A program made the translations under genes and the position numbers. A DNA stretch of 64,000 nucleotides from an unicellular cyanobacterium SU2 (GTDB lineage Bacteria > Cyanobacteriota > Cyanobacteriia > Cyanobacteriales > Microcystaceae), in the NCBI GenBank assembly GCA_002110465.1, contig NEED01000023.1, positions 395,297-459,296 on the forward strand, in the 5' to 3' direction. Numbering within the stretch: position 1 is the stretch's first letter; each line of letters opens with the position of its first letter. Of this stretch, positions 45,942 through 56,671 are shown in pieces. The notes under the pieces were generated by a model that did no database searches, was not told where the DNA came from, and saw only the letters and a program-made list of their open reading frames with translations.

Positions 45942-46463
45942 ATGACGAACAATAAAGCTCTAGATCAATTACTCCGCAGTGGAATAATATTGCTTTCGGC
46001 CACTACCTTAACCTTACTGTCAGCAACCTTAGTCACGATCGCTGATGAGGCTTTGGCTTTAGAACCTAGTCCCAAAATTTCTCAAGAAATGATCGCCTTA
46101 AAAACCTCAGAAAAACGTTGGATTGAAATTAACTTATCCACTCAGCGTTTAATTGCTTGGGAGGGAGAAAACCCAGTTTATGCAGTTATTATTTCCACAG
46201 GAAAAAAAGCAACACCAACCCTTCCAGGGGTCTTTTCTGTTTATTCTCAACGTCGCCTTGATCGAATGCGAGGAGCAGATTACGATGTCCCTGATGTTCC
46301 CTATGCCATGTATTATGATCGCGGCTATGCGATTCATGGTGCATACTGGCATAATCGTTTTGGAACGCCGGTGAGTCATGGTTGCATTAATGTAGCGGTT
46401 GATCATGCTCAATGGCTTTTTGACTGGGCTTCTGTGGGAACACCTGTGGTGATTCATCATTAA
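45942..46463 (+). CDS. L,D-transpeptidase (YkuD domain)
   Basis: A 173-residue exported protein. A signal peptide or anchor (about residues 12-39) precedes a YkuD domain beginning RWIEINLSTQRLIAWEGENP. The catalytic motif is His132 (YAIHGAY) with SHGCIN, nucleophile Cys148, and all residues are present. These enzymes make 3-3 peptidoglycan cross-links or anchor proteins in the periplasm. AAGGAGAG lies ahead of the ATG. The TPR-CHAT gene converges 13 bp away. Confidence 0.87.
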   Translation: MTNNKALDQLLRSGIILLSATTLTLLSATLVTIADEALALEPSPKISQEMIALKTSEKRWIEINLSTQRLIAWEGENPVYAVIISTGKKATPTLPGVFSVYSQRRLDRMRGADYDVPDVPYAMYYDRGYAIHGAYWHNRFGTPVSHGCINVAVDHAQWLFDWASVGTPVVIHH

Positions 46464-46476
46464 AAATGGGAATTTT

Positions 46477-49206
46477 CTAAAGCCAATTTCCTAATAAAAT
46501 GTAAGGAGACCAATAAAAAGGATGTCGAAACCAACGATTTTTTAAAAGAGCTAATTGAGCTTGTCTCAAAGCTTCGGCTTTAGAGAGTTTATTAGTAGCT
46601 AACTGGCGATAAAATTCTTTTATTAGTAAAGCAGCCCCTTGATCATTGACAGACCAAAGCGTCCCTAGGGTACTTCTCGCCCCCGCCCGTACTGCGAACC
46701 CAGACAACCCCAAAGCAGCGCGGCGATCGCCAGCCGCCGTTTCACAAGCACTCAAAATTAATAACTCAATCCCTGCATTTTTTGTTACCTCATTTTCCCT
46801 TAATAATTGTTCTAATTCTAAAATATTAATGCGGCTATTCCAAGTAACAAGAAAAGTTTCTTCAAATTGAGAACTAAACTGACCGTGAGTAGCAAAATGA
46901 ACAATGGGGAAAGAGGTATTTTTTAACTTGTCTTTGACAGCCGTTAACGTAAACTCTTGATTGATTAGGGAGGTACTAGGAACATAAGCGCGAACGGCTT
47001 CTAATTCTTCTTCAACATAAAAGAGCGGTGTAAATCTTGGTTGGGAACTCACTTCAATGAGTCCGCCAAATAGGGTATTTAATCCCTTGTTTTGTAAAGA
47101 TTCAGGAAAAAGTAACGTTAAACTAGGAGCCAAAGAAACCCCATAGGCTTCAATCAAATATTGTTGACCATCATATAAGGCAGACATCGGGATATTTCTT
47201 AACATCCCATTAGGAATAAAAACCAGGGTTTGAATATCATTTACTTGTAATTTTTCAGTCAAGGGACGAATTAACCAATCATAAAGTTGTTCTGCTTGTT
47301 GGAAAAATTTTCGTTGACTTCGTATTACTATATTATAGCGAAAATCTTTGATTGTCTGTTCTATTTGTTTTTGGTCTACTTGAGAGACATAAACCTCTAA
47401 TGGTTGGTTAGGAAGGCTCAAAAGAATCACCAAGCGATCGCTTAAAATAATCGGATATAAAACCGCTGCATTTCCATCAATTTCTTCAATAGAAACAGGT
47501 TTACTTTGAACACAAATATCCCGAAAAAAGTTATTTAATTCTGCCGCTTGTAGGGCTTCAATTTGTTGACGTGCTTGTTTTAATTTTTCTTGAGAAACAG
47601 ACTCTTGATTATTTTTAGGTAATAATAAACTCAATAATTCTTCATAAACCGGTTCTACTTGCTCTTGAAAAGAAAACTGAAACTCTCTACTATTTCCTAA
47701 ATCACGAGTCAAGGTTTCGAGGGTATTCACTGCTTCTAAATAAACTTTAATTGCCTCGGTTTTGTTCCCTGATGCTGCTAAAATTCTCCCCAGTTGCCAT
47801 TGCCATAAATAGATGATTTCTGGGGCTTGAATTGCCAGAGATTGAATGAGAGCGTTTTGGGTGAAAGCTTGGGCTTTTCCCCAGATTTGTCTGGAATCTT
47901 CTTCTAATTGGTCAATATCTTCAAATTGATAAACAGCACGACAGTTATCTAATTCCTGGTCTTGGCAAGTTTGAGCTAATGCCAACTGTTCATAAAGGTG
48001 ACCGCGATCGCCCATAGCATAGGCTTGACCTTTTTTATATCCAATACTTTGGGCGTTTTGTTGGGCTTGGCTTAATAATTCTTCAATCTTGACCCAAGAA
48101 GGGGTCATTTGACCTAAATTATTAGGATTGCCTCCTTCAATTAACAGTTGGGCTAAATGGAGTTGAGCATCAATTTTTGTTTGATTGAGGGGTAAATTGT
48201 GCAGATCATGGATTAATTCCTCAGACAAATTTCGGGCGGTATCCCAGTTTTTTTCGGCGATTAATAGTTTAAGTTGGGCAAGTTGGGCGTTAACTTGGGT
48301 TTCGTAATTGGTAGCCTCAGCGATCGCCTGTTGATAGATCTCCTTGGCTTGTTTGACTTTCCCTTGTAATTCTAGGGTTTGACCTAAACTCAATAGCAAA
48401 GCCCCTTGATTATTTCTAGGGGGTAACTGTTGAAAGAGTTGATCTAAAATAGCGAACGACTCCTCTAATTGACCCCTTTGACCTAAGACTTCTCCCAAAC
48501 TTCTCCAACCAGCTCTCTGCAACGGAGTTAGAGACAAAAGAGAATTTGATAAATGTTGGGTGAGGGTTTCAGCCGTAACATGGTCACACCTCAAGTCTCC
48601 ATCCGTGAGAACCGTCAACAATTTTTCGCATGATCGCCGATACAGTCCTAACTGTTGTAATGCCCTACTTTGGTTAATTTGAGTACGAAGGCTTCCTATT
48701 TTGTGGTTAACCTGTTGATAGATAGCCGTAGCTTGTTCCCAACTTGATAAGGCTGATAAAACATCCCCTTTCCCTAACTGTAATGTTCCCTGAACGTTGA
48801 AGGCTTCGGCTAAGGTTGATGAGAGACTTGGATCAGAAGTTAGTGTATTTTGTTGCTGAAGTATGTCTAAACTATGGTTGATCGTCTGATCGGCTTTTCC
48901 CCATTGCCCTAATTGAGAATAGGCTAAGGCTATGTAAGTTAAAATTCGAGCTTGATTGACTTTTTGTTGTTTATTTTGATAGTTAAAAGCTATTTTTTGC
49001 CAATTTTCAATGGCTAAAAACAATTTTCCTTCTTTATACCACGTTTTAGCCTGTTTTTCTCTTTGACTTAGATGATCTTGTTGAACTTCTAAAGGAGGAC
49101 TTGCCATAATAACCGATAGCCAGGGATGAACAGTCAAAGATAGACTTAACCCTAAACTGAGTACCATCAGTAACAACAAGCGTAAATAATGACGAAACGG
49201 AATCAT
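46477..49206 (-). CDS. TPR-CHAT protein (caspase-like peptidase), secreted or membrane anchored
   Basis: About 909 residues from ATG 49206, chosen because MIPFRHYLRLLLLMVLSLGL then forms a signal peptide; an in-frame ATG at 49281 would add 25 residues. The N-terminal and central 550 residues hold multiple tetratricopeptide repeats (AYSQLGQWGKADQTINHSLD, GQTLELQGKVKQAKEIYQQA and others). The C-terminal CHAT domain has the catalytic dyad: His774 in HFATHGQF and Cys821 in LSACETAAGD, plus GTLWSVND. CHAT proteases act in regulated proteolysis, and some are defence effectors. No partner gene is adjacent. The export signal suggests a periplasmic role. Confidence 0.83.
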   Translation of the reverse strand: MIPFRHYLRLLLLMVLSLGLSLSLTVHPWLSVIMASPPLEVQQDHLSQREKQAKTWYKEGKLFLAIENWQKIAFNYQNKQQKVNQARILTYIALAYSQLGQWGKADQTINHSLDILQQQNTLTSDPSLSSTLAEAFNVQGTLQLGKGDVLSALSSWEQATAIYQQVNHKIGSLRTQINQSRALQQLGLYRRSCEKLLTVLTDGDLRCDHVTAETLTQHLSNSLLSLTPLQRAGWRSLGEVLGQRGQLEESFAILDQLFQQLPPRNNQGALLLSLGQTLELQGKVKQAKEIYQQAIAEATNYETQVNAQLAQLKLLIAEKNWDTARNLSEELIHDLHNLPLNQTKIDAQLHLAQLLIEGGNPNNLGQMTPSWVKIEELLSQAQQNAQSIGYKKGQAYAMGDRGHLYEQLALAQTCQDQELDNCRAVYQFEDIDQLEEDSRQIWGKAQAFTQNALIQSLAIQAPEIIYLWQWQLGRILAASGNKTEAIKVYLEAVNTLETLTRDLGNSREFQFSFQEQVEPVYEELLSLLLPKNNQESVSQEKLKQARQQIEALQAAELNNFFRDICVQSKPVSIEEIDGNAAVLYPIILSDRLVILLSLPNQPLEVYVSQVDQKQIEQTIKDFRYNIVIRSQRKFFQQAEQLYDWLIRPLTEKLQVNDIQTLVFIPNGMLRNIPMSALYDGQQYLIEAYGVSLAPSLTLLFPESLQNKGLNTLFGGLIEVSSQPRFTPLFYVEEELEAVRAYVPSTSLINQEFTLTAVKDKLKNTSFPIVHFATHGQFSSQFEETFLVTWNSRINILELEQLLRENEVTKNAGIELLILSACETAAGDRRAALGLSGFAVRAGARSTLGTLWSVNDQGAALLIKEFYRQLATNKLSKAEALRQAQLALLKNRWFRHPFYWSPYILLGNWL

Positions 49207-49599
49207 AGGGGGTTTAACATCCAAGGAACAGCATTTATTTAGAAACAACTCAATCAATGGTGCTATAGAATCAATAATCACTTTAACTGATCCCTATTTA
49301 TCAATAAAAGAGATATTTATAGAAAACAAATGGCTAAATTTTAGATCTCCACGTTTTCTCCTTTAGAGTCCTCTGGTATTTTAAGCTTTAATCACACTGT
49401 CTTGATTGTATTTCCTAGAAAAATCTGATAGGATAAAGTATGTTTTTTTAGACAAACACAGTTTAATTGAATCTCCCTCAAGATTAACTAACAATAAGTT
49501 TGTATATTTTTATCTAGAAAATTTTGATAGTCAGTTAAAGGTAGTTCCCTATTTACTTTCTGTCAACCCCTTTTTGCCGATAATCAACTTTTATTACCT

Positions 49600-51423
49600 A
49601 TGACAACTAAAATTGGTGCAAATTATCACAAGGATGGTTGGAGTGAGTTTATTCTTTGGGGTCCTCACTTATCTCAAGTAGACCTAAAAATGGTAACGTC
49701 TAATGAACGAATAATTGCGATGGAATGCGATGATAGAGGATACTGGAGAACTCATCTTAAAATTGAGCCTGATACCCTATATTTTTATCAAATTAATCAG
49801 GAAAAAAGTTTTCCAGATCCAGCATCTCATTATCAACCTTATGGCGTACATAAAGCTTCTCAAGTAATTGATCATCATCACTTTCAGTGGCAAGATAGAG
49901 ATTGGTGTAATCTACCGTTAGATGAATTGATTATCTATGAACTTCATGTAGGAACCTTTACAAAAAAAGGAACTTTTACCGCAATTATTGATCGTTTAAG
50001 TCAACTCAAAGACTTAGGAATTAATGCCATTGAATTAATGCCGGTAGCTCAATTTCCAGGCGATCGCAATTGGGGTTATGATGGAGTTTATCCTTTTGCG
50101 GTTCAACAGTCTTATGGCGGCGTAAACGGACTTAAAGAATTAGTTAATGCCTGTCATCAACAAGGAATAGCCGTGATTCTTGATGTGGTTTATAATCACT
50201 TTGGACCAGAAGGGAATTATACCGGCAATTTTGCTCCCTACTTTAGTGACAAGTACCAAACACCTTGGGGGAATGCCCTTAATTTTGATGGTGCTTATAG
50301 TTATGGCGTTCGCAACTTCTTTATTGAAAATGCCCTATATTGGCTGCGAGACTATCATATTGATGGCTTAAGATTAGATGCTATTCATGGTATTTATGAC
50401 TTTGGTGCTAAGCATTTTTTATGGGAATTAAAAGAAGAAGTCAATCAATTGTCTAAAGAAGTTAACCGTTCCTTTTATTTGATAGCAGAAAGTGACTTAA
50501 ATGATGTGCGTATTATTCGTCCCCATCACTTAGGAGGCTATGGAATGGATGCCCAATGGAGTGATGATTTTCATCACTGTTTGCACACAATATTAACTGG
50601 AGAAAATAAAGGATATTATCAAGATTTTGGGAAGAGTGAACAGTTAGTTAAAGCCTATAGAGAAAGCTTTGTGTATTCTTGGAATTATTCCCCCCATCGT
50701 CAACGATATCATGGAAATTTTGGCGGCGATCGCCCTCCTTCTCAATTTGTTGTTTATTCTCAAAATCATGACCAAATTGGGAATCGAATGTTAGGAGAAA
50801 GATTGTCCACATTAGTTTCTTTTGATGCCCTTAAATTAGCCGCAGGATCGATTATAATCTCTCCTTATATCCCGATGATATTTATGGGAGAAGAATATGG
50901 AGAAGAAGCCCCATTTTTATACTTTATTAGTCATAATGATCCTGATTTAGTAGAAGCTGTGAGACAAGGAAGAAAAGCAGAATTTAAAAGTTTTAACTGG
51001 GAAACAGAACCCCCTGACCCCTATGATATTGAAACCTTTAATCAATGTCAGCTAAATTGGGATAAATGGACTCAAGGAAAGTATCAAGTTTTACGGAATT
51101 TTTATATCAAATTAATCAAAATGCGTCGTCAAATACCGGCTTTAAAGGATTTAACCCGAGAAAATTTAGAAGCTAAAAATTGGGAGAATACTAACGTTAT
51201 TTCTGTCCATAGATGGAATAAAAATAGCCAAGTTTTTTGTATCATGAACTTTGATTCAGAGGAAATTGAGATTAATCTTAATCCTCCAGAGGGAAACTGG
51301 ACAAAAAAATTAGATTCCAATGAACATCAATGGTTGGGAAAAGGGGTTAATCTATCTCAAACATTAAGCAAAGAACAAAGGTTGAAAATTCCAGAATATA
51401 GCTTTATTATTTATGAAGATTAA
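49600..51423 (+). CDS. treZ: malto-oligosyltrehalose trehalohydrolase
   Basis: A 607-residue GH13 enzyme that releases trehalose from maltooligosyltrehalose. It has an N-terminal beta-sandwich (residues 1 to about 95), a (beta/alpha)8 barrel with VVYNHFGPEGN, nucleophile Asp260 in LRLDAIHG and acid Glu297 in IAESDLND, then YSQNHDQIGNR, and a C-terminal beta domain. DRNWGYDGVYPFAV is a TreZ signature. It is the first gene of treZ-treY-treX, all on the plus strand with gaps of 70 and 139 bp. Confidence 0.92.
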   Translation: MTTKIGANYHKDGWSEFILWGPHLSQVDLKMVTSNERIIAMECDDRGYWRTHLKIEPDTLYFYQINQEKSFPDPASHYQPYGVHKASQVIDHHHFQWQDRDWCNLPLDELIIYELHVGTFTKKGTFTAIIDRLSQLKDLGINAIELMPVAQFPGDRNWGYDGVYPFAVQQSYGGVNGLKELVNACHQQGIAVILDVVYNHFGPEGNYTGNFAPYFSDKYQTPWGNALNFDGAYSYGVRNFFIENALYWLRDYHIDGLRLDAIHGIYDFGAKHFLWELKEEVNQLSKEVNRSFYLIAESDLNDVRIIRPHHLGGYGMDAQWSDDFHHCLHTILTGENKGYYQDFGKSEQLVKAYRESFVYSWNYSPHRQRYHGNFGGDRPPSQFVVYSQNHDQIGNRMLGERLSTLVSFDALKLAAGSIIISPYIPMIFMGEEYGEEAPFLYFISHNDPDLVEAVRQGRKAEFKSFNWETEPPDPYDIETFNQCQLNWDKWTQGKYQVLRNFYIKLIKMRRQIPALKDLTRENLEAKNWENTNVISVHRWNKNSQVFCIMNFDSEEIEINLNPPEGNWTKKLDSNEHQWLGKGVNLSQTLSKEQRLKIPEYSFIIYED

Positions 51424-51493
51424 CCATATTTATTAATTTAAGACTGATTGGAAAAGACCAATTTACCCTATCGATTTCAGCAAGGATAAAAAA

Positions 51494-54319
51494 ATGAATA
51501 TTCCAACTTCTACCTACAGACTACAATTTAATAAAAATTTTAATTTTCAAGCGGCTCAAAATATTGTTAATTACCTCAACCAATTGGGAATTTCTGATGT
51601 CTATGCGTCCCCTATTTTAAAAGCAAAAGCAGGAAGTAATCATGGTTATGATGTAGTTGATTATAAAAAAATCAATCCAGAATTAGGAACTCAAGAAGAA
51701 TTTGAAGAATTAATTGAGCAATTACAACAGTTAGAAATGGGATGGTTACAGGATATTGTCCCGAACCATATGGCCTATGATAGTCAAAATAAATTGTTAA
51801 TGGATGTTTTAGAAAATGGTCCTTATTCAGATTATTTTCATTATTTTGATATTGATTGGGAACATCCTTATGTTGACATTAAAGGTAAAATATTAACCCC
51901 ACTTTTGGGAGACTTTTATAGCACTTGTTTAGACAACGGAGAAATTAAACTTAGCTATGATGAATTAGGGTTTAGTGTTAACTATTATCAATTTAAAATC
52001 CCCCTAAGAATTGAATCTTACACCAAAATTATTGCCTATGATTTAGACAAAGTTGCCAACTTGTTAGGGGAAAAACATAATGATCTTGTGAAGATTTTAG
52101 GAACCCTTTACATTATCAATGATATTGTCGAAGTTACGGATAAACAACAACGAAAAGAGCGAGCTAGTTTTGTGAAAACAGTCCTTTGGGAACTGTATAG
52201 AGACAATCCAATCATTAAAGACTATGTTGATACAACCATTACCATATTCAATAATGAAGGGGAACCTAAAAATGACTTTAACCTGTTAGATGAACTTCTT
52301 AATGATCAATTTTTTCGGTTGTCTTTCTGGAAAGTTGGGGCGGAAGAATTAAACTATCGACGCTTTTTTACAATTAATGAGTTAATCTGTTTAAAGAATG
52401 AAAACCATGAAGTTTTTAATGATAGCCATAGTCTAGTTGTTGACTTAGTTAATAACAAAAAGATTACTGGACTAAGAATTGATCATATTGACGGAATGTA
52501 TAATCCTACCAAATATCTCCAAAGATTACGAGAAAAAGTAGGAGATATTTATATCGTTGTTGAGAAAATAATTGAACTAGAAAAAGAATATTTTTCCCGT
52601 AATGAAGAAATGCCAAGATCTTGGCCAATTCAAGGAACATCAGGCTATGATTTTTTAAACTGTGTCAATAGTGTCCTGGTATCTTCTCAAGAGGAAGCTA
52701 CGAAGAAAATTAGCGAAATTTATAAAAAATTTACGGCTAACCCAATAGATTATTCAACCCTAATTTTAAACAATAAAAGATTGATTGCCGATAAAAACTT
52801 AGCCGGAGATGTAGAGAATTTAGCAAATCTTCTCAAAAAAATTGCTGGAAAATATCGTTATGGAAGAGATTTTACCCTCAATGGATTAAGAAAAGCGATT
52901 TTAGAAGTCTTGATCTTATTTCCGATTTATCGGACTTATATCACCTGTGAAGAAATCCGAGAAAGTGATAGAAACTGTATAGAAGAAGTAATTCAAAAAG
53001 CGAAATTGCAAATTCCTGAGTTAGTCAATGAATTAAACTTTATTCAAAAAATTCTCCTGCTAGAAGATCAAAAAAATCTCACCCCAGAAGAACAAGAATT
53101 ATGGCTCCGCTTTGTGATGAAATTCCAGCAATTTTCGAGTCCCTTAACGGCCAAAGGAATAGAAGATACAACGCTCTATGTTTATAATCGGTTAATCTCC
53201 TTAAACGAAGTGGGAGGAACACCCGATTTATTTGGGATTTCTACCGCAGTCTTTCATAACTTTAATCAAAAAAGGCAAGATCATTGGCCTCACTCGATGA
53301 ACGCCACATCTACCCATGATACGAAACGAAGTGAAGACGTGCGATCGCGGATCAATGTAATTTCAGAAATTCCTGAAGAATGGGAAACTCAAATAAAAAC
53401 TTGGCGTGAACTTAATGCCCCCCATAAACATAAAATCAAACAACAAATCATTCCTGATGCTAATGATGAATACTTTTTATACCAAACCCTAATCGGTGCT
53501 TTTCCCTTTGATGAAGGAGAATATTCTGAGTTTGTTGAACGCATCAAAACCTATGTCGTGAAAGCCGTTCGAGAAGCCAAAGTTCATACTGCTTGGTTAA
53601 AACCTGATGAAGAATATGAAGATAAATTTAGGTATTTTGTAGAGCAAATCCTAAAACCATCAGAAGAAAATCAGTTTTTGCAAAAACTAAAATTGTTTCA
53701 GGAAAAAATTGCCTATTATGGTGTTTTTAATTCCCTGTCACAAACCTTATTAAAAATGACCGCCCCAGGTGTTCCTGACTTTTATCAAGGAAGTGAATTG
53801 TGGGACTTTAGCTTAGTTGATCCTGATAACCGCCATCCCGTTGATTTTGAAAAACGCGCCTACTTTTTAAACGAAATTCAACAGCAAGGACAAACGGATA
53901 TTGTAGGATTAATCGAGCAATTGATGACCAACTACCAAGACGGACGACTTAAGCTATTCTTAATCAATCAGGTATTATCAGCCAGAAAAGAAAACTCAGC
54001 CGTCTTTCAACAAGGGGCTTATATTCCCCTAGAAGTCACCGGACAATATCGAGAAAACCTGATCGCCTTTGCCAGACATCATGGTAACACCACCGCGATC
54101 GCCATTGCCCCCCGATTTCTCACCCGCTTAGTTGATGAAGATACCTATCCCCTCGGACAGGAAGTGTGGGAAGATACGAGCATCATTATTCCCCAAAAAC
54201 TACAAGCCCCCTGGCAAGAAATCATCAGCGATCGCCAAATTTCCCTAGGGGATATTTTATCGATTGGAGAAGTCTTGCAACATTTTCCCGTTGCTTTATT
54301 GATCGGAGAGTCAGGTTAA
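51494..54319 (+). CDS. treY: maltooligosyl trehalose synthase
   Basis: A 941-residue GH13 enzyme that converts the reducing-end alpha-1,4 bond of maltodextrins to alpha,alpha-1,1. The N-terminus STYRLQFNKNFNFQAAQNIV and DVYASPILKAKAGSNHGYDV are TreY signatures. Catalytic residues are Asp330 (LRIDHIDG) and Glu357 (VVEKIIE), followed by the long helical insertion typical of the family, then TSTHDTKRSEDVRSR and PGVPDFYQGSELWD. Length is slightly above average. It works directly upstream of TreZ in the pathway. Confidence 0.92.
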   Translation: MNIPTSTYRLQFNKNFNFQAAQNIVNYLNQLGISDVYASPILKAKAGSNHGYDVVDYKKINPELGTQEEFEELIEQLQQLEMGWLQDIVPNHMAYDSQNKLLMDVLENGPYSDYFHYFDIDWEHPYVDIKGKILTPLLGDFYSTCLDNGEIKLSYDELGFSVNYYQFKIPLRIESYTKIIAYDLDKVANLLGEKHNDLVKILGTLYIINDIVEVTDKQQRKERASFVKTVLWELYRDNPIIKDYVDTTITIFNNEGEPKNDFNLLDELLNDQFFRLSFWKVGAEELNYRRFFTINELICLKNENHEVFNDSHSLVVDLVNNKKITGLRIDHIDGMYNPTKYLQRLREKVGDIYIVVEKIIELEKEYFSRNEEMPRSWPIQGTSGYDFLNCVNSVLVSSQEEATKKISEIYKKFTANPIDYSTLILNNKRLIADKNLAGDVENLANLLKKIAGKYRYGRDFTLNGLRKAILEVLILFPIYRTYITCEEIRESDRNCIEEVIQKAKLQIPELVNELNFIQKILLLEDQKNLTPEEQELWLRFVMKFQQFSSPLTAKGIEDTTLYVYNRLISLNEVGGTPDLFGISTAVFHNFNQKRQDHWPHSMNATSTHDTKRSEDVRSRINVISEIPEEWETQIKTWRELNAPHKHKIKQQIIPDANDEYFLYQTLIGAFPFDEGEYSEFVERIKTYVVKAVREAKVHTAWLKPDEEYEDKFRYFVEQILKPSEENQFLQKLKLFQEKIAYYGVFNSLSQTLLKMTAPGVPDFYQGSELWDFSLVDPDNRHPVDFEKRAYFLNEIQQQGQTDIVGLIEQLMTNYQDGRLKLFLINQVLSARKENSAVFQQGAYIPLEVTGQYRENLIAFARHHGNTTAIAIAPRFLTRLVDEDTYPLGQEVWEDTSIIIPQKLQAPWQEIISDRQISLGDILSIGEVLQHFPVALLIGESG

Positions 54320-54458
54320 CTAAAAAATAGGTGGTTGATGCCCCCAAATCTCTTATGATGATCATAGAAAACAAATCCTCCAATCTTTAATCCCTCACCC
54401 TTTCACTCCCTCAGTCTTAACGTATGCCAGGGGAGGGCAAATTATTATTGCAACCGAG

Positions 54459-56597
54459 ATGAACATACCGATGAACATCAAACTTTGGCCAGGAAATCCC
54501 TATCCTTTAGGAGCAAGTTGGGACGGAAAAGGAACAAACTTTGCCATATTTTCTGAAAATGCAACGGGAGTTGATCTTTGTTTATTTGATAACCAAGGGA
54601 AAGAGACATCTATCCCCTTAACAGAAGTGTCCAACTTTATTTGGCATGGTTATATCCCTGGAATAACACCAGGACAACACTATGGGTTTCGAGTTTACGG
54701 TCCATTTAACCCCTTAGAAGGCGATCGCTTCAACCCGGCTAAATTGTTGATTGATCCCTATGCTAAAGCCATCACCGCCGATGTAGAACACGGAGAAGCT
54801 ATCTTTGGTTATCCTTGGGACAGTGAAGATAAAGATCTGACAGCTTCAGAAATAGACGATGCTCCCTGGGTTCCCAAAGCAGTTGTGGTCGATGAAAGTT
54901 TTGATTGGGAAGGGGATCAATTACTTCAACATCCTTGGCATGAAACCATTATCTACGAAGTTCACGTCAAAGGATTTACGAAACAACACCCAAAAATTCC
55001 CGAAAACCTGCGGGGAACCTATGCAGGACTGGCTCATCCGACGGCGATCGCCCATTTAAAATCGTTAGGAATAACTGCTGTTGAATTACTCCCTGTTCAC
55101 CACTTTTTTGTGCAACAAGGGCACTTAATCGACAAAGGATTAAGCAATTACTGGGGTTACGACTCCTTGGGGTATTTTGCTCCTCATTCGAGTTACAGCG
55201 CGTCAGGAACCCAAGGACAACAGGTCACAGAATTTAAAAATATGGTCAAAACCCTCCACCAAGCAGGGATTGAAGTCATTCTGGATGTGGTTTATAACCA
55301 TACAGGGGAAGGAAACCAATTAGGGCCGACCCTCTTTTTACGGGGGATCGATAACCAAGCTTACTATCGTTTAGATGAAGAAAATCCCCGCTATTACGTT
55401 GATTTTACAGGGTGCGGAAATTCCCTGAATGTTAGCCATCCCCAAGTCCTTAAGTTAATGATGGACAGTCTACGGTATTGGGTTCTAGAAATGCACGTTG
55501 ATGGCTTTCGATTTGATTTAGCGGCAGCTTTGGCTAGAGAACTTTATGAAGTGGGAACTTTAGCAACTTTTTTTGATATTATCCATCAAGATCCTGTTTT
55601 ATCAGATGTAAAATTAATTGCTGAACCTTGGGATCTCGGAGAAGGAGGTTATCAAGTTGGACAATTCCCCCTGTTATGGTCAGAATGGAACGGGCAATAT
55701 CGGGATGAAATGCGGAATTTTTGGCGGGGATTAGATAGTAATCTTTCTGCTTTTGCTTATCGCTTTACCGGAAGCTCTGATCTCTACGAAATTGCCGGAA
55801 AACGACCCCACGCAAGTATTAATTTTATTACAGCCCATGATGGGTTTACGTTAGCCGATTTGGTTAGTTACAACGAAAAACATAACGAAGCTAACGGGGA
55901 AGATAATAATGATGGGGAAACCTATAACCACTCTTGGAATTGTGGAGAGGAAGGAGAAACCGATGATTCCGAAATTCTAGCGTTACGGGAGCAACAAAAA
56001 CGTAACTTTTTAACCACCTTGATGCTATCTCAAGGAGTTCCGATGATGCTAGGGGGCGACGAAATGGGACGCACCCAACAGGGGAATAATAATGGCTATT
56101 GTCAAGATAATGAAATTTCCTGGTTTGATTGGAATTTAACGCAAGTTGATCAAGACTTTTGGGGTTTTACCCAACAATTGATTCAGTTTCGTCATCAACA
56201 TCCCGTTTTGCGACGACGTAAGTGGTTCCAAGGGCAAGCCCTTCACGGATCAGATGCAACGGATATTGCTTGGTTTAACCCCGATGGGGAAGAAATGACA
56301 GAAGAACAATGGGAAGAAGGAACCGTGAGGGCGATCGCAATTTTTCTTAACGGAGAAGGGATTGAAAGCCCCGATATTCATGGCGATCGTTTTATTGATG
56401 ATAGTTTTCTCTTGTTATTTAATGGAGAAGAAGACACCATGGACTTTACAGTCTCTTCTAAATTTGAACACTCATCATGGAAAGTGGTAATTGATACAAC
56501 TAAAACCCATTGGATTGAACAAGGACAACTCTATGGAGGAAATCAATTAGTGATTACAGTTGAAGGGCGATCATTAATGGTTTTACAGTCTGTTTAA
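54459..56597 (+). CDS. glgX: glycogen debranching enzyme (GlgX/TreX, isoamylase type)
   Basis: A 712-residue GH13 isoamylase-type enzyme. It has the N-terminal CBM48-like domain (NPYPLGASWDGKGTNFAIFS), then VVYNHTGEGN, nucleophile Asp353 in FRFDLAAAL, acid Glu389 in IAEPWDLG and ITAHDGFTLADL. It cuts alpha-1,6 branches of glycogen to yield the linear dextrins used by TreY and TreZ, hence the operon. Start ATG 54459; an in-frame ATG four codons later (MNIKLWPG) is also plausible. Confidence 0.92.
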   Translation: MNIPMNIKLWPGNPYPLGASWDGKGTNFAIFSENATGVDLCLFDNQGKETSIPLTEVSNFIWHGYIPGITPGQHYGFRVYGPFNPLEGDRFNPAKLLIDPYAKAITADVEHGEAIFGYPWDSEDKDLTASEIDDAPWVPKAVVVDESFDWEGDQLLQHPWHETIIYEVHVKGFTKQHPKIPENLRGTYAGLAHPTAIAHLKSLGITAVELLPVHHFFVQQGHLIDKGLSNYWGYDSLGYFAPHSSYSASGTQGQQVTEFKNMVKTLHQAGIEVILDVVYNHTGEGNQLGPTLFLRGIDNQAYYRLDEENPRYYVDFTGCGNSLNVSHPQVLKLMMDSLRYWVLEMHVDGFRFDLAAALARELYEVGTLATFFDIIHQDPVLSDVKLIAEPWDLGEGGYQVGQFPLLWSEWNGQYRDEMRNFWRGLDSNLSAFAYRFTGSSDLYEIAGKRPHASINFITAHDGFTLADLVSYNEKHNEANGEDNNDGETYNHSWNCGEEGETDDSEILALREQQKRNFLTTLMLSQGVPMMLGGDEMGRTQQGNNNGYCQDNEISWFDWNLTQVDQDFWGFTQQLIQFRHQHPVLRRRKWFQGQALHGSDATDIAWFNPDGEEMTEEQWEEGTVRAIAIFLNGEGIESPDIHGDRFIDDSFLLLFNGEEDTMDFTVSSKFEHSSWKVVIDTTKTHWIEQGQLYGGNQLVITVEGRSLMVLQSV

Positions 56598-56671
56598 AAG
56601 ACGGAGGCGGTTAAAGTTTTGTTAGGGAAAACATCTAAAACTCTGTCATTCAATTATATTTAATTTCAAGG

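Noticed and set aside
49406-49603. Plus-strand ORF of 65 codons before treZ
   Set aside because: Low-complexity AT-rich composition, no ribosome site of note, and it ends at the treZ start; more likely leader sequence.
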